A stretch of 64,000 nt of DNA. Source: Brasenia schreberi. Its lineage: Eukaryota > Streptophyta > Magnoliopsida > Nymphaeales > Cabombaceae. Within the stretch, counting starts at the first letter, position 1; each line of letters opens with the position of its first letter. Shown piece after piece: positions 24,004 through 38,820 of this stretch. The notes under the pieces are model-generated. The model was not told the origin of the DNA and ran no database searches. It worked only from the letters and a program-made list of their open reading frames with translations. The position numbers and the translations under genes are program-made. The DNA is taken from assembly GCA_036023115.1 (NCBI GenBank), contig JAYKKT010000089.1:11000001-11064000 (forward strand). The letters are read 5' to 3'.

Positions 24004-24666
24004 GTTACACGGACACTTCTAAGAGGTGGAGTGTCGACCTCGACACGGGTGCGACACCGACATCGTATCAGTACGGTATGGCAAAAAAAAATACAATTTT
24101 TTTTTTATAGCTCATGGTTCTGCCGTCTATGGTGTATTTATCCTGGAGAACCTGATCAAATAGAGAGTAATCTGTGAAGACGAAGAAACCGAAGCCTCTT
24201 AATTGACTCGTGACCTTATCTCCCATGATGACCACCCACCCGAATTACCTCACCATAGTTTCCAAAATGCTCCTTCAACTTGTCTTCCATCATCTCCCAT
24301 GAAACTCTGTTGATAAACGTAGAAAAATATCTCAACGCGAACCTTCTTCACTTCCTTTTGTGTGGATATTCCACGATTCAAAATCTGGTATCAATTTGGA
24401 AGTTCGGGTCTTTTTGGATAAATGGGTTCGGATAGTGAAAATTGATTTGTGTATTATGATGAAATTAGTAGATTTTTACAATTTATGTGTTTTGCTTTAA
24501 TATAAAGTTGTGTACTTGCTATTGTCATATACTTATGTTAATTGATCTCACTTGTTGTAGCTTGAATATTGTATATAATATTATATATTATATATCCTAG
24601 CCGTGTCGCCGCACCCAAAATTTTTGAAATTTACCGTATCCGCACCCACACCTCCACCCGTGTGAC
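24004..24666. mobile_element. Possible non-autonomous DNA transposon carrying a gene fragment
   Basis: The left end 'gttacacgg' (24004-24012) is inverted as 'ccgtgtgac' at 24658-24666. Inside both ends lie 'cgacacgggtgcgacac' and 'gtgtcgccgcaccc', again in opposite orientations. Between them sits an RRM gene fragment. A target-site duplication is not clear, so the element boundaries are tentative. Confidence 0.4.
24112..24375 (-). pseudogene. RNA-recognition-motif (RRM) protein fragment
   Basis: Minus-strand translation, with one stop and at least one frameshift, gives most of one RRM: FINRVSWEMMEDKLKEHFGN then YGEVIRVGG, and after the shift the RNP1 motif RGFGFFVF followed by TDYSLFDQVLQDKYTIDGR. 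The order and wording fit plant Musashi/hnRNP-like proteins, whose RRMs typically read GGISWDT...LK.YF..YGEV...RGFGFVVF..IDGR. RNP2 has degenerated (FINRVS). There are no introns within it, which suits a captured exon or a retrocopy. Confidence 0.7.
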
Positions 24667-25914
24667 ATAGACGAGAGGGTTTGTCCCACCTCCAATGGAA
24701 ACCCATCGCCGTTGTAATCCTTTTGAAGATAAACTCTTGTTCATTGTCTTCAAACTAATAGAAAATGTTCAATCAGAGTCCTGGTACAGAAGAAATGATT
24801 TCTTTATTGAAAATGCTGCTTTATTGTTAAGTTTCAAATGCTAGGAGTAAAGCACTAACTAAGCTCAATTTTTGAAACCCTTCTAGGTGGCCTCCTTACT
24901 CGCCCTGATAGGCTCATCCACATGCTTGACGCTGAGCTAAGCCTAGCTTTATCAGAGTTGTTTATGTCAGGGACTTCAACGTTTATGTTGATTTGCTATT
25001 TCTTGAAATACTAATATCTACAGGTATGCTAATGAATAAGAAACTTAAACATAATATATTTATAAACTTGGATCAATCCTTGAGAACCTAACTTGAAAAA
25101 CTATACAGAATCACCTTGTGAATAACCTGAACTATTTAGAATGACAAGATATGTCAAAATTCTCTACGCTTAAAGCTGGCAAAAGGCAAGGGATGTATAA
25201 ATAGGAAAGAACTACGCAGACAAATAGAAGCGACACATTTGAAATAAGAAAGAAACGCATATGCTGATATGTGCACCGTAAATTAAAAGAATAGGGGTGA
25301 CAGTGTTACAGGTACCATAAGAAAGAAACTTCAATAAGAGAAAGTGAATCATATCTACCATGCTAAATATCTGCTCTGCGCTACCGAACTTTAGCTTTTT
25401 CGGCATCAATGATAGATTCCACCAACTTAACTGCATCCTCAGTCTTCCCTCATCATTGACAACAGCATAGTCAACCTCCTCTTGCGCAGTTGCAATTCTC
25501 ACGAGGAGCATCTCAGACGCCCCAGTCTTCCTGTCCAGGAGCCGTTTCACTAAGGCTGTCTCACTCTCTGGAACAAGGAATATGAATACGGCAGAATTCC
25601 CTAGAATCGATCTTAGTGTGGCAGCACCTTGTATGTCGACTCTTAATATAATATCATATCCTTTTGACATGAAATCCCTAATCTGCACAACATAACCAGC
25701 AGTGGAATATGCTCGCTCAGTGCAATTTAACATACCGACAACACTGATCATGATGTGCAATAGAAATTACACGAAGGAACATTGGTAAATAAGGAATAGG
25801 TGAGGGAAGTCAAAACTCATGGCCATTTGAAGGAGGCATCCTCTGCTACTGTGGATAGACTCCAACCTTACGAACTCTCAACTACAAATAGCTGAAAGCA
25901 GATAAAAAAATGGG

Positions 25915-26040
25915 ATAATTCTTTTTTCCTTTTGGGTTACAACAGGGAGGCAGAAGGCAGGTATGCACACCCCTGGAATCAAACTAGTTCTTGCATTGTG
26001 TGAATCGAGAGCTCTGCCAGGTGAGCCAATGTTCTGAGTG
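25915..26040 (-). mobile_element. SINE copy, subfamily 1, in guanylate kinase intron 3
   Basis: Minus strand: 'ttggctcacctggcagagc' (A box), then 'agtttgattccaggggtg' (B box), then the tail 'ctgcctccctgttg' and an A-rich end. It lies within the last intron, which suggests it inserted without disturbing splicing. Confidence 0.65.
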
Positions 26041-28159
26041 CAAAAGAAAAAAGGCAGGGGGGTCCCTTTGATGCCATTCATCCATGTGAGAACAGCTTTC
26101 CATGTACCCATCTTTTGGATGGGCTTCACGGTGTCTAGAGTGTACAAAATGCACAACAGAAAACAAAGACTAAAATGCAGCTCCTGGTCTACAATTCATC
26201 AAAATGGATAAGCAGAATTCAGGGGCCTTGGAATCCTAGAGACACTTAGTTATCCCCGACCTGATTTTCTCTATAACAAGTGAAAGTGACTCAACAAATA
26301 TCGGAGAAGAGACAAAATGAGAATATACATATTCAAAAGCATTGCAGTACCATCTTCCCTGAATGACTTTAAGCATGTTGATAAACTAGTCATGACATAT
26401 AAGCTTTGCTTAAAATGAAATTATGAAAGTAAAAGCTTCCTTTTAATGGAGACAACTGTATCAGCACACAACTAAGAACAAGAACAAGACGTTCTTGTCT
26501 CTATTTACTTTCTTTTTCTTTGAAACACCATGCCACAAGGGATCCGGTATGGAGTTCACCCTAAGAAAAGACAGCACAAATCATTATGTAACACGATGGA
26601 CAAAAAAAAAAAAGAACAGCACCTGCTGCTTAGGAATCCCCTTGTAATCTCCATAGACAAGGGCATACTCTAGTAGCTCATCATTGTTCACCATTGAAAG
26701 GAGCTGCTCCTTAGTAACAAAGAAGTAATCCTGTCCATCCACTTCACCAGGCCGTATTGGGCAACTTGTAGCTGTGATGACAAAGTGAATTCCCTTCCTC
26801 ACTTCCTGCAGTCTCTGTTAAACTACAATGGTTTAAGCATTGAGTGCAACACCCATTACATTCAACTGCTTCATCATATTTAACAACAAAAGGAGATTGT
26901 AACAAAATAATGTCCAACACTAAAAAACTGGGTGAATCAAGAGTCACCATTTTCCAGAAAATCAGATATTGATCCCGAATGATATAAACAACAAATACAC
27001 ATAAACAATGTCCACTCCACTGTCTTTGGCATACTCTTAACGGTTTACGACTTTACATAATTGGCATTTCATTTGCTTTTGTAAATGTGTTTAACATTAG
27101 CAAAAGAAAATCCAATATAAGCTTCATGTCAAACTCCATGAATTGAAAACCCTATAACAAAGGTTGATGCGTTCATCATACAGAAATATTTTGAAGAAGG
27201 AAGACATAGCACAAGCTACAACATAAAACTAGTTTTAGTGCATCTGCTTACCCTAAGATATTGTTTATTCTTGTCCAGGAGATCAGTAGATTTCTTGTAG
27301 CAACATGTTGATGATGACAAATGCCAGAAAACGTATGTCCCAATATCCCAACATCTAAAAGCAACTTATTTTAACCAATCCATTGGCTACCTTAATCAAA
27401 GCATCTTTTCTGACACCACTTGGCCCGCTTATGACAGTAACCAACGGATTCTGGGATGGAGCTAGGGGTGCTGAACTGAAAGATGAACCAAGTGCTGATT
27501 CAAGTCCTCTCATCAATTTGACCTGTCATCACAATAGCCAAAGCAAAAACCTTCTTAGTTACTAAAATATGGTAAAAATCAAAAACTTTAATTTGAATAT
27601 CAAGTATTCAGTAATCATAATCCTAAGGATGCGAAGGTTTTATGATTACTACTATAAATGAATTACTCTTCAGCTGAGACCAAATTCAACGGTTAAAACA
27701 TGAAAGAACGAAAAACTTTCCTCACATACCGTAGACTAAATCCAACTTCCCTCCACAAGCAAAATCTTTAAATAACATACGGTATGGGTATGCCACTGTA
27801 TAAAAATCAAAAAATTATACATAAAATTCACCACGACAATATAACGTAAAACTTATTAAAAATTGAAATGTACAAATTTTGACATAACTTTAACAACAAA
27901 CGTAACATATCAAATAAGAAAATTACATTACATAATGGCCGAAACTTGATTGCATATATTTTCAACATCAAAATCTAACACCATTGTCAAGAAAACATCA
28001 CAACATAACACTTTTGGGTTTCAAAATGATGTTGACTCATATGGATATTAGTTCGATTTGACCTATTCGTAACAAAAGTTCCAACTCATACTACAAGCAT
28101 ATCTTATACACAGTTAGATTTAGATGGATCCAAAATCCAAAAAAAAGTATTCAAAGCAT

Positions 28160-28235
28160 GTACCTAAGTACCGGTACGTGTACCAGTACCCGGGTAAGTA
28201 CCCGGTACGGGAACTCCGCAATAAACGTACCCATG
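28160..28235. repeat. Cluster of GTACC/GGTAC palindromes in guanylate kinase intron 1
   Basis: About 60 bp in which 'gtacc' and 'ggtac' recur in both orientations around 'taccggtacgtgtacc' and 'tacccgggtaagtacccgg'. It could form a hairpin. Resembles the palindromic end of a small DNA transposon, but no partner end was found. Confidence 0.5.
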
Positions 28236-28923
28236 CATCATAGCTACAATCAAACTAGAGAGAGATCGCACATCATTATCCAAGAAGAGACTCTTTTCCA
28301 AACCAGCATCAATCCCTAACTCTAATAACGTCCATAGCCATTAAAATATTCTCCAAAGTGATTACAGATAACAATAAGAGAGCGGAATGAAAACCAGAAA
28401 ATGGAAAACCAAAGAAAAATAACGAATAAAATCAGCAAACTAATAAAACTCTTAGCTCGGAAATCCAGAATAAACGAAAACTCCGAAAGATAAACCCTAA
28501 TTCACCATTCCCATATCAAAAACCTAAAACCTTAGACAGGAAGCAGTATAAAAAATAAAAAGTGAAACGAAGTTCTCAAATCGAAGCAGTAGAAAACGGG
28601 GAAGGAGAAAACGAAAGAAGGAACGGATGAAAGGAACAATGAAGCATTACCCTATCGGCGCCGGGCGAGGGAGGGGTAACCGCGGAGACCTCGGGCGGCC
28701 GCCGGTCCCGAATGACGAGCGTTGGAAGTAAGGGCGGAGACGCGATTCCCGATTCCGGAAGTAACACGCCGGAACTGAGACAGCCGACGAGAAGCCCCGG
28801 CAAGGTCTCGGAGCAGAGAAAGCGAGAAGAGGAACGTTGGATCGCCCGACAGAGTGAAGAAGGCGTCGTAAGGACGCGAGGGAGCCAATGCCGCGCAAAA
28901 GGCCGATCGCGAACTCGACCCAA

Positions 28924-29150
28924 ACCTTTCCTTTCGGAGCGACGAGAACGAGTCTTTCGTTTGTCGGTCCCAGTCGGAAGACCGTTTCGGATCTCCGATG
29001 GGGGTTTAAGGTTAAAACCTAAACCCTTCGGTTACAAATTCTTAGTCCATGTAGCCAACCTCGTTTTATACTCAGATTGCAGTCGGTTTGATAATGATCG
29101 AGGGTTCTTTCTCCTTCCCCTTCGTGAGAATCGCGAAAAGCTTTGGTAGT
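28924..29150 (-). promoter_or_regulatory. GC-rich upstream region of the guanylate kinase relic
   Basis: Together with exon 1 this is the most CpG-rich part of the window, contrasting with AT-rich DNA on both sides, as expected for an old promoter and first exon. A plus-strand open frame (28712-29149) is antisense to exon 1 and not credible as a gene. Confidence 0.3.
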
Positions 29151-29159
29151 TTTTTTTAC

Positions 29160-30060
29160 CATGACCCTACTTTACCCTTATTTATAGACATTGGCAGACC
29201 CACTTTAGAGCCTCATGCCTCACCCGAAATCTGAAAAATTCATTGGTCCTCTACCGTATAAGAGAAAACTCTTTGTAAATGTGAAATATAAGTGTGCCTC
29301 AATCCAAATGTAAGTGTACTTCTCGAGTCCATCACTGTTTATATGCGTAAGACAGGGTTTTGAACTGTTACCTGATAGCAGTGTAGCATAACCAGCAATT
29401 TTACTTTTGCTCGATAAAACTCTAGTTATTAGAGTTAACTACCACCTTTCAGCTTTCTTAGAAAAAAATGTGAGTTGAAATGCATAAATCTGTGTGTGTG
29501 TGTGTTTGTGGATGTCACTGATGGACCTTAACAAACCCGAATTTGACAAGTCAGATTCTGCGTACTTGGGTTCAGGTCCAGGTACACCGAAAAACTGGAT
29601 ACAGCCCAAAGTAACTAAGCGGGTTGTATTTATATGTAAATAATGCAGATTCGGGTTTGGATGCAGTTGATGATTTTATGATGAATCGGAACACAATTGT
29701 TGATCAGATCCTGTTTTGTGTTACCAAGCACGAGTCAACAGGTTCTAGTAGTAAAATCAGTGAACACCGAACAGGTTTGAGCTCGAATTCTGATGACCTG
29801 AATAACTTGAACCACTTTAGTCCAGTTTGGTAACCAAAACTGGATCTTGTTACCGATAGAATTCAGATTTGATATTAGATACTTGCACCATCATGGTCCA
29901 AAGAGGGTAGAACAGCAACCATCAACAATACAATCTCTCTCCCTCGAGAAAATCCAGTTTAACCCATGGTTATATTATATTTTTTGATGAGGTATTAGCT
30001 TCATTTGACACCCATTTTGATGATATATCTGTTGGTTTTTTATATAAAAAAGATGGTTTC
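29160..30060. other. Intergenic DNA, no gene
   Basis: Between 29540 and 29860 it holds degenerate 'ggttc/gaacc'-type sequence like that at 20930. The open frame at 29624-29833 falls inside this repeat. Confidence 0.45.
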
Positions 30061-30064
30061 AAAT

Positions 30065-30178
30065 TTTCTTTTGGTAGAATCCAGAGGCCGAAGCGAGATG
30101 CACAACCCAGTTATTGAACTCATGACCTTCAACTTGCAAGTCAACCCCCCAGCCAGGTGAGCTATTGCTCATTGTGCT
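30065..30178 (-). mobile_element. SINE copy, subfamily 1, among the best preserved
   Basis: Minus strand: 'gcaatagctcacctggctgg' (A box), 'ggtcatgagttcaataac' (B box), 'gtgcatctcgcttcggcctc' and an A-rich end. It lies about 370 bp downstream of the SUN gene stop. Confidence 0.7.
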
Positions 30179-30546
30179 GGTTTCACGGGTTTGTTCAGCA
30201 AATAGATGGGGTTGTCCAAACTTAAAGTATATATAAGCATTTCTTTGCTAATGCCAATAAGGGAGGTAATATTTGAAAAAACAATTGGTTACACAAGCAT
30301 GCAGGGGCATGATCCTGAGCCCCTGCACACAGCAGCGCATGGTCACATTCTGCACCAAAAGGCTACCTTCTTTATTTGCTCAATTTCATAATTTCTATGC
30401 CAGCCTGCAGTACAAGTATGATGATCAGAGCAATATAAACATTTAAAGACTGCTGTAAATTGTTCTAAACCTAGGTAACTCGTAGATTTAGATTACCATT
30501 CTACTAAAAAGAAAAAGAAAGGTTACAGAGTTCAGTATCTAAATGC

Positions 30547-32723
30547 TTAAGAATGATCAGAGATTGGCCCCATGAAGTCAGGTTCTGATCCATGAAACCT
30601 TAAACGGTAGAAGCATGTAAGCATTGAATTTCCATGGTTAGACATGAAATCAACCCTGACCATGTCAATCACACAGCTTCTCGCCGTGCACGAATCTAAC
30701 GGGAAAGTCTGCACGAAGCCTTTCTCAAGATCATACACGAAAGTGCCCAGATTAACCCTCTTCTTTGCTTCAGGTGCTGTTTCACGACCAGGCATGTGAA
30801 CCCAGCCAGAAATCTGGAACTCCTTTGGGGCACTTGTTCTGTCATAAGCAACACTCTGCACAAACGGAGGTGCCAATCAACCATGGCTAAAAGGTGATTA
30901 CATATTTAACCAAAACCAAGCTTTCTCCCGTACTAACTGGGACCGACTACATGATTCATAGTCGCCATTGTGCTTAGATTTTGTGTCATAAGCATCAATG
31001 ACAGATTTGATGTCCGAAAATATTGTTGGCATTTCATTGAAATAAACTGATCTAGAAGGTCAAAGAATCTCCAAAAGAACATGAAGAAACAGGATATGTA
31101 TCATATGAATTTGAACAGCCAGCATAGAAGTATACCAGTACAGGAATAGCAAAATGTATGCACCAATAAATAAATGTTACAAAATCTAATAACATAGCAT
31201 ATCAAATCCCTGTTTCTCCAGGCTTGAAGGAATCCACACTCAAAGAGAGAAATCTCAAAAGCATGTTGTGGCAGAGGATATCCATGAAATGCAAACTTAA
31301 AACAGCACAAGCATACTAATCTTTCAGGATACTTTAAGTTTCAAGATGTGCCAGGAAAATTGCTGATATTACATGCATCTTCGATGAGGAATTGATATCC
31401 TTCATCTATACCAAGAGTTTTTCCGAGGTATGCCTAGTGGATTCATAGTCGTTTATGTAATTTTATTAGAAGCAAATGTTGATTTGATATAAACAACCAC
31501 CTACTCACAAGTCGGCAGAGAGAAATTCATCTGAGAATGTATATAAAATGATGCAACCAAGAAGTCGAGGTCTCGAAGAGACACTTGAAAAGAAGGAACG
31601 TAGAACCAGTTTCAAGCAACACTATAAGGAAAATGAGTACCTTGGCAACATGTTCTAAAGTGACTGCTTCTGGAATGATAGCAGTCCTCAACTTGATCTC
31701 AACGTATCCACTGGTTCCTTTCAATGCGAAACACTGACCAGGTTGACCAAAGCTAGGTTGTAGCATCTTTTGTGCACTTGGATTAACTCCATGGCTACCT
31801 TTAGATGGAAACCAACTGCTGAACTTGGACGCAGAATACGATTCAGAGTGTCTGGTCACGATTCCACCGCCGGAAGCCAATGCATAGTCCACCTTCCCAA
31901 GCCCGTCGGCTGCGTGATTGTCGATTTCTTTCATCACAATATCTCTAGCAACTGCTCTGATTCTGTCCCAGCTCGATTCATCACGATCAATTCCACTGCT
32001 CTTGCTGTTAGTCAACTCATTGAAAAGCAACGATACATCTTCCTTCGAAAGAAAATCCATCTTCTTCAACTTCCCTTCAAAGAATTGAGCTTGATCGTCC
32101 AATTCTTTGACTTTGGATCGAACCCGCAACTCGTGCTCTTCCACCCTGCTATTAAGTTCCTTTCTCAAACTCCCAATTTCGTTCTCTATCGTCTGGTCCA
32201 TAGCCTCAACTCGAATCTGCATAATTTTGGTAGCAGCTTTCAAGGATCCCTCAACTTCAGCAAGTTTACGATCATATTCCAGAAATCGTAATGGAACAAC
32301 TTCAGCACCATAATTCCCATACAAAACCAACCTCGCCAAACCAGCAATTGCAAGAATCGAGAGACTAAGCTTCACAATAACACTAATGCATCTCTTCAAA
32401 CCCGACTTCTCTGGCTTAAGACCAACTTTCTTGCGCCTCGGTGTAGAATCTGAATTCGGCAACCCTTTCATCCGAGGTGTTTGTTGACATATATCAGCAG
32501 TTTGTTCTCCGCTTATTTCATGGTTTAATTCAGTTTCGTTGGCGGCTTTCACAGCATTAGATGTCAAGATCCCTCCATTTGATGAACCTGCAATCTGGGG
32601 AATCCGTTCAGTATGAACCAGTTCCCTCCTCCTTGGGCCCGATCCCTTGTTGGAAGAAAGAAGTATCACCGCGCCGCCATTAGCAGCAGGAGTTTCTGTG
32701 ACTTCTATCTTTGGTATAGCCAT
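30547..32723 (-). CDS. SUN-domain nuclear envelope protein
   Basis: There are two exons, 32723-31641 and 30855-30547, joined in phase 0 across a 785-bp GT-AG intron. The product is 463 residues, close to plant SUN1/SUN2 (about 455-470). Order: a variable N-terminus; a basic patch RRKK at about 96-99 that could act in nuclear import; one membrane segment at about 112-135; a coiled-coil-like stretch at about 147-225; and a C-terminal SUN domain from about 260 to 455. The SUN part includes GGGIVTRHSESY, FALKGTSGYVEIKLRTAIIP, then VAYDRTSAPKEFQISGW across the splice, and YRLRFHG near the end. Known plant SUN proteins sit in the inner nuclear membrane and bind KASH proteins in the perinuclear space, linking nucleus and cytoskeleton and setting nuclear shape. 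The frame is intact. Whether it is the SUN1 or SUN2 orthologue cannot be decided here. Confidence 0.92.
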
Positions 32724-33189
32724 CGGCTCGGCTTGATCTTCCCTAATTCAATATCCCAAAAGAATTTCAGAATTTGAAGCAGGATATCCTAATTCAACAA
32801 CCAACTCCTTTTGAAGCATGAACGGACTAACAAGAATATCAATCTTCGGGTACAAGAATATTTTCAATCTTGGGGAGTTGCAAAATTCGCACACACACAC
32901 AGACGTCCTTGGGTACAATAATAGATCAATCTTTGAGAGTTCCGGAATAACAAGAGAGGGAAAAAACAAGTTATATAGGATCTCGACAATAATCTTAAAA
33001 ATCAACAACTACAATAAGAAAATAACTTCTCTTGGAACAAAATGATGAACTCACCACCAATAAGAAAGAGACGGCAACTAAAGGAGAAGACACGCACACC
33101 TTCGGCAACCAAACTACTGGAGAGAACCAGCAATACCAGAAAAGCACAAGAATGATTCGATCTTGAACAACTAGAAACTATGACCAAGA

Positions 33190-33223
<34 letters not shown>

Positions 33224-33230
33224 AAAGAAA
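32724..33230 (-). promoter_or_regulatory. Leader and upstream region of the SUN gene
   Basis: No open frame precedes the ATG on the minus strand. A GA run at 33189-33219 (CT on the coding strand) about 470 bp upstream is typical of plant 5' leaders or core promoters. A transcription start was not fixed. Confidence 0.3.
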
Positions 33231-34115
33231 TTGTTTCAGGCTACTAATCGCAGTTCAAATTCAAACTTTTGCGAAGCGCGCGCGAGCACACACATGCACA
33301 GTACAAGGAGAGGGTCCACCAACAAATCGTACGAGTATAGAAAACGAGCTACCATGTGGGTTCTAAGCCAATCATTTCAAATGAATCGTATTAAGCTAGC
33401 AAATTCAAATAAATTTCAATCATTCATCTTAAATTTAAATTTTAAAACAAACAAATCCCAATTATCTATTTTAAATAATATATTATTAAAAACATAGAAA
33501 AAAAATGGAACTTGAAGAGGGATCTGGATCGGAAGATGATGACAGCTACTGTTTCAAAATGCATGCATAGTTGGGGCTGAAGAAAGGTGTCTCCTATTTG
33601 CTCCGTAATTCTTACTTTAGTTTGATTTTCAGATTATGCTTATTGAGGGCATTTCAGTTATTTCTTATATACATAATGTTTCCTTGCAAATGACTTCCTT
33701 ATCTTGAGACAAACCTTCACTTTTCTTGGGCTAAAGCCGTGATGCTCGATTGCTAATTAATGAATTGATGTCGAAGAATGTGATCAAATATTGGCTTTTG
33801 CTGATTGTTAAAAACATTTGTATGAGTATACTTTATTCACATCAACATCTTTTGCTTTTTAAATTAAAATTTCAAGCATTCATTCTTGAAATTTATTTGA
33901 ATTTATTGACAACTAAGTATGTTGCCCTCTACCATGTTCTCTCCTTTAAAATAAAAAGAAATTAATAATTAAAGAAAGAAAATATCACATGCACGAATGC
34001 ACACAAACACATACATTGCCATTGTTATCATGTTAGTAACCGACCATAATCTAGATATTAATGGGATATGGATGGGAAATCCACATCCAATTAATGAATG
34101 TGAAGAGGCAAATTG
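33230..34115. other. AT-rich intergenic DNA
   Basis: No gene or repeat family recognised. Confidence 0.4.
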
Positions 34116-37442
<3,327 letters not shown>

Positions 37443-37490
37443 TTATATATATCTATATATATATAAAGAGAGAGAGAGGACGGCAGAAGA
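37443..37490. repeat. TA/GA microsatellite flanking LINE D
   Basis: TA repeats then a short GA run, the continuation of the microsatellite interrupted by LINE D. Confidence 0.8.
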
Positions 37491-37677
37491 TCTAATTCTT
37501 GTGACCGAAGCAATCAATCGGTAGGGTATTTGCTTCCTTTCCCAAATAAGTTTTATATCTAACCCCAATATTCGGCTACAGTCGAAGAGAGCCGCTTGGC
37601 GTTCTAACTCTGTTTCAACAGTATATTTTTGGGACCGGGAAAGCCAAACTGCTTTACACTTCATGGGCTTACCTACG

Positions 37678-37831
37678 CACTTTAAGAGCCTCCTGCGTTT
37701 GAAATAAACATGCTGAAATCGAGCATTTCTTATGTTTTGCAGCAAGCATGGAATCACTTTAAGAACCTCCTGCTTTTGAAATTAACATGCTGAAATCGAG
37801 CATTTCTTATGTTTTGCAGCAAGCATGGAAT
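37678..37831. repeat. 77-bp tandem duplication
   Basis: Two copies, 37678-37754 and 37755-37831, differing at only a few bases. Each contains the inverted pair 'catgctgaaatcgagcat'-like sequence and 'ttatgttttgcagcaagc'. Not coding; origin unknown. Confidence 0.85.
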
Positions 37832-38070
37832 CTGTTCTACCGGATTATGCATGCAAGAACCGAGAAGGCGCTCCCCAAGTACATGAAGGTTATACACACA
37901 TACATTATAGAGAGAGAAACTTGATCGTGCTCATCTTTGACAAGCTCACCTATTGCTTTTGGGTGGCATAAGGGTAAATAATTTTAAAAAAAGTTTTTAA
38001 AATATATATAAAAAGATATTATTACACTAATATCAACCAAAAGCAATGGTGTTAGAGATGGGTATATCCA

Positions 38071-38071
38071 A

Positions 38072-38145
<74 letters not shown>
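38071..38145. repeat. (CT)n(TA)n(TG)n microsatellite
   Basis: Compound run with all three dinucleotides in order. Confidence 0.95.
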
Positions 38146-38575
38146 GAGAGGAAAGAGATGATAAATGCTCAAACTTCATTCATATTCAAATCTATTTTAT
38201 CATCTCAATTATTTGATTTTCAAAATAAATGGTTGAAGTGATAAAATAAAAAAACATTTAATGCAAAGCACAAAAATAAATGATACTTTAGTTCAAATCT
38301 CTATCATTAACCATGTTAATTAGATGAAGACATTTGAGTAAATTTGAACATATATGTAATGGTAAATGCTCTAACCACATCTGTGTTCAAATCTACTTTA
38401 TAGTCTATAGAACGATTAACATGATAAAACAAAAAAACATTTAATACATGTAGTGTTTGAGTATATTTTCAAATCTAATTTTAATTCAAATTTCTATGAT
38501 CATGTCACTCAATGATGAGGATGTTCAACTAGATTTGAGTATGAATAGTGTTATAAGAAAACAAGACCTTATCTA
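38146..38575. mobile_element. MITE-like element(s) next to a microsatellite
   Basis: Starts beside the TG/GA microsatellite. 'ttcatattcaaatct' near 38176-38195 is inverted as 'agatttgagtatgaa' near 38530-38545. The middle holds a second similar unit from about 38365. Non-coding. Its internal wording ('aaatctactttat', 'aaaaaacatttaat') resembles the element at 45606-45800. Confidence 0.45.
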
Positions 38576-38731
38576 CTTTTGGCAGGTTTACCATTATTTT
38601 CCAATGACACGAATATAATTTTAAAAAATCAAGAGTTTTCAGAAAAGAGTAAAGGACAATGTTATTCCACACTACCTGAGAACACCAATGGTCTCGAATG
38701 AGTGGACACTGTCAATAGTGGATATGATCAA

Positions 38732-38734
<3 letters not shown>

Positions 38735-38806
<72 letters not shown>

Positions 38807-38820
38807 AAAGAGAGAGAGGT
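38735..38820. repeat. (TA)n(TG)n(GA)n microsatellite
   Basis: About 45 bp TA, about 20 bp TG and a short GA run. Confidence 0.95.

Larger units (their letters stand above)
25381..28923 (-). pseudogene. Guanylate kinase, organellar type, probably inactive
   Basis: Four exons join in phase 0: 28923-28651, 27522-27391, 26814-26623 and 25682 to about 25381. Together they give the plant plastid/mitochondrial guanylate kinase layout (GMP + ATP to GDP + ADP). Exon 1 is a Ser/Arg-rich leader resembling a transit peptide. Exon 2 has the P-loop, exon 3 the GMP-binding part ([29 protein letters not shown]), and exon 4 the lid and C-terminus ([20 protein letters not shown]). Several features argue against function. 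The P-loop reads [10 protein letters not shown] where GVGKD is expected, and the first Arg of 'TSRPxRPGE' is Cys. About six residues are missing after EEV (usually RRMKDF), and a one-base shift near 25440 puts the conserved end ([15 protein letters not shown]) out of frame. Without correction the frame runs on to 25212. The introns show it is a genomic copy, not a retrocopy. Sequencing error could explain the shift but not the other changes. Confidence 0.8.

Noticed and set aside
28712..29149. 145-codon plus-strand open frame
   Set aside because: It is antisense to the first exon of the guanylate kinase copy and owes its length to high GC content. No domain.
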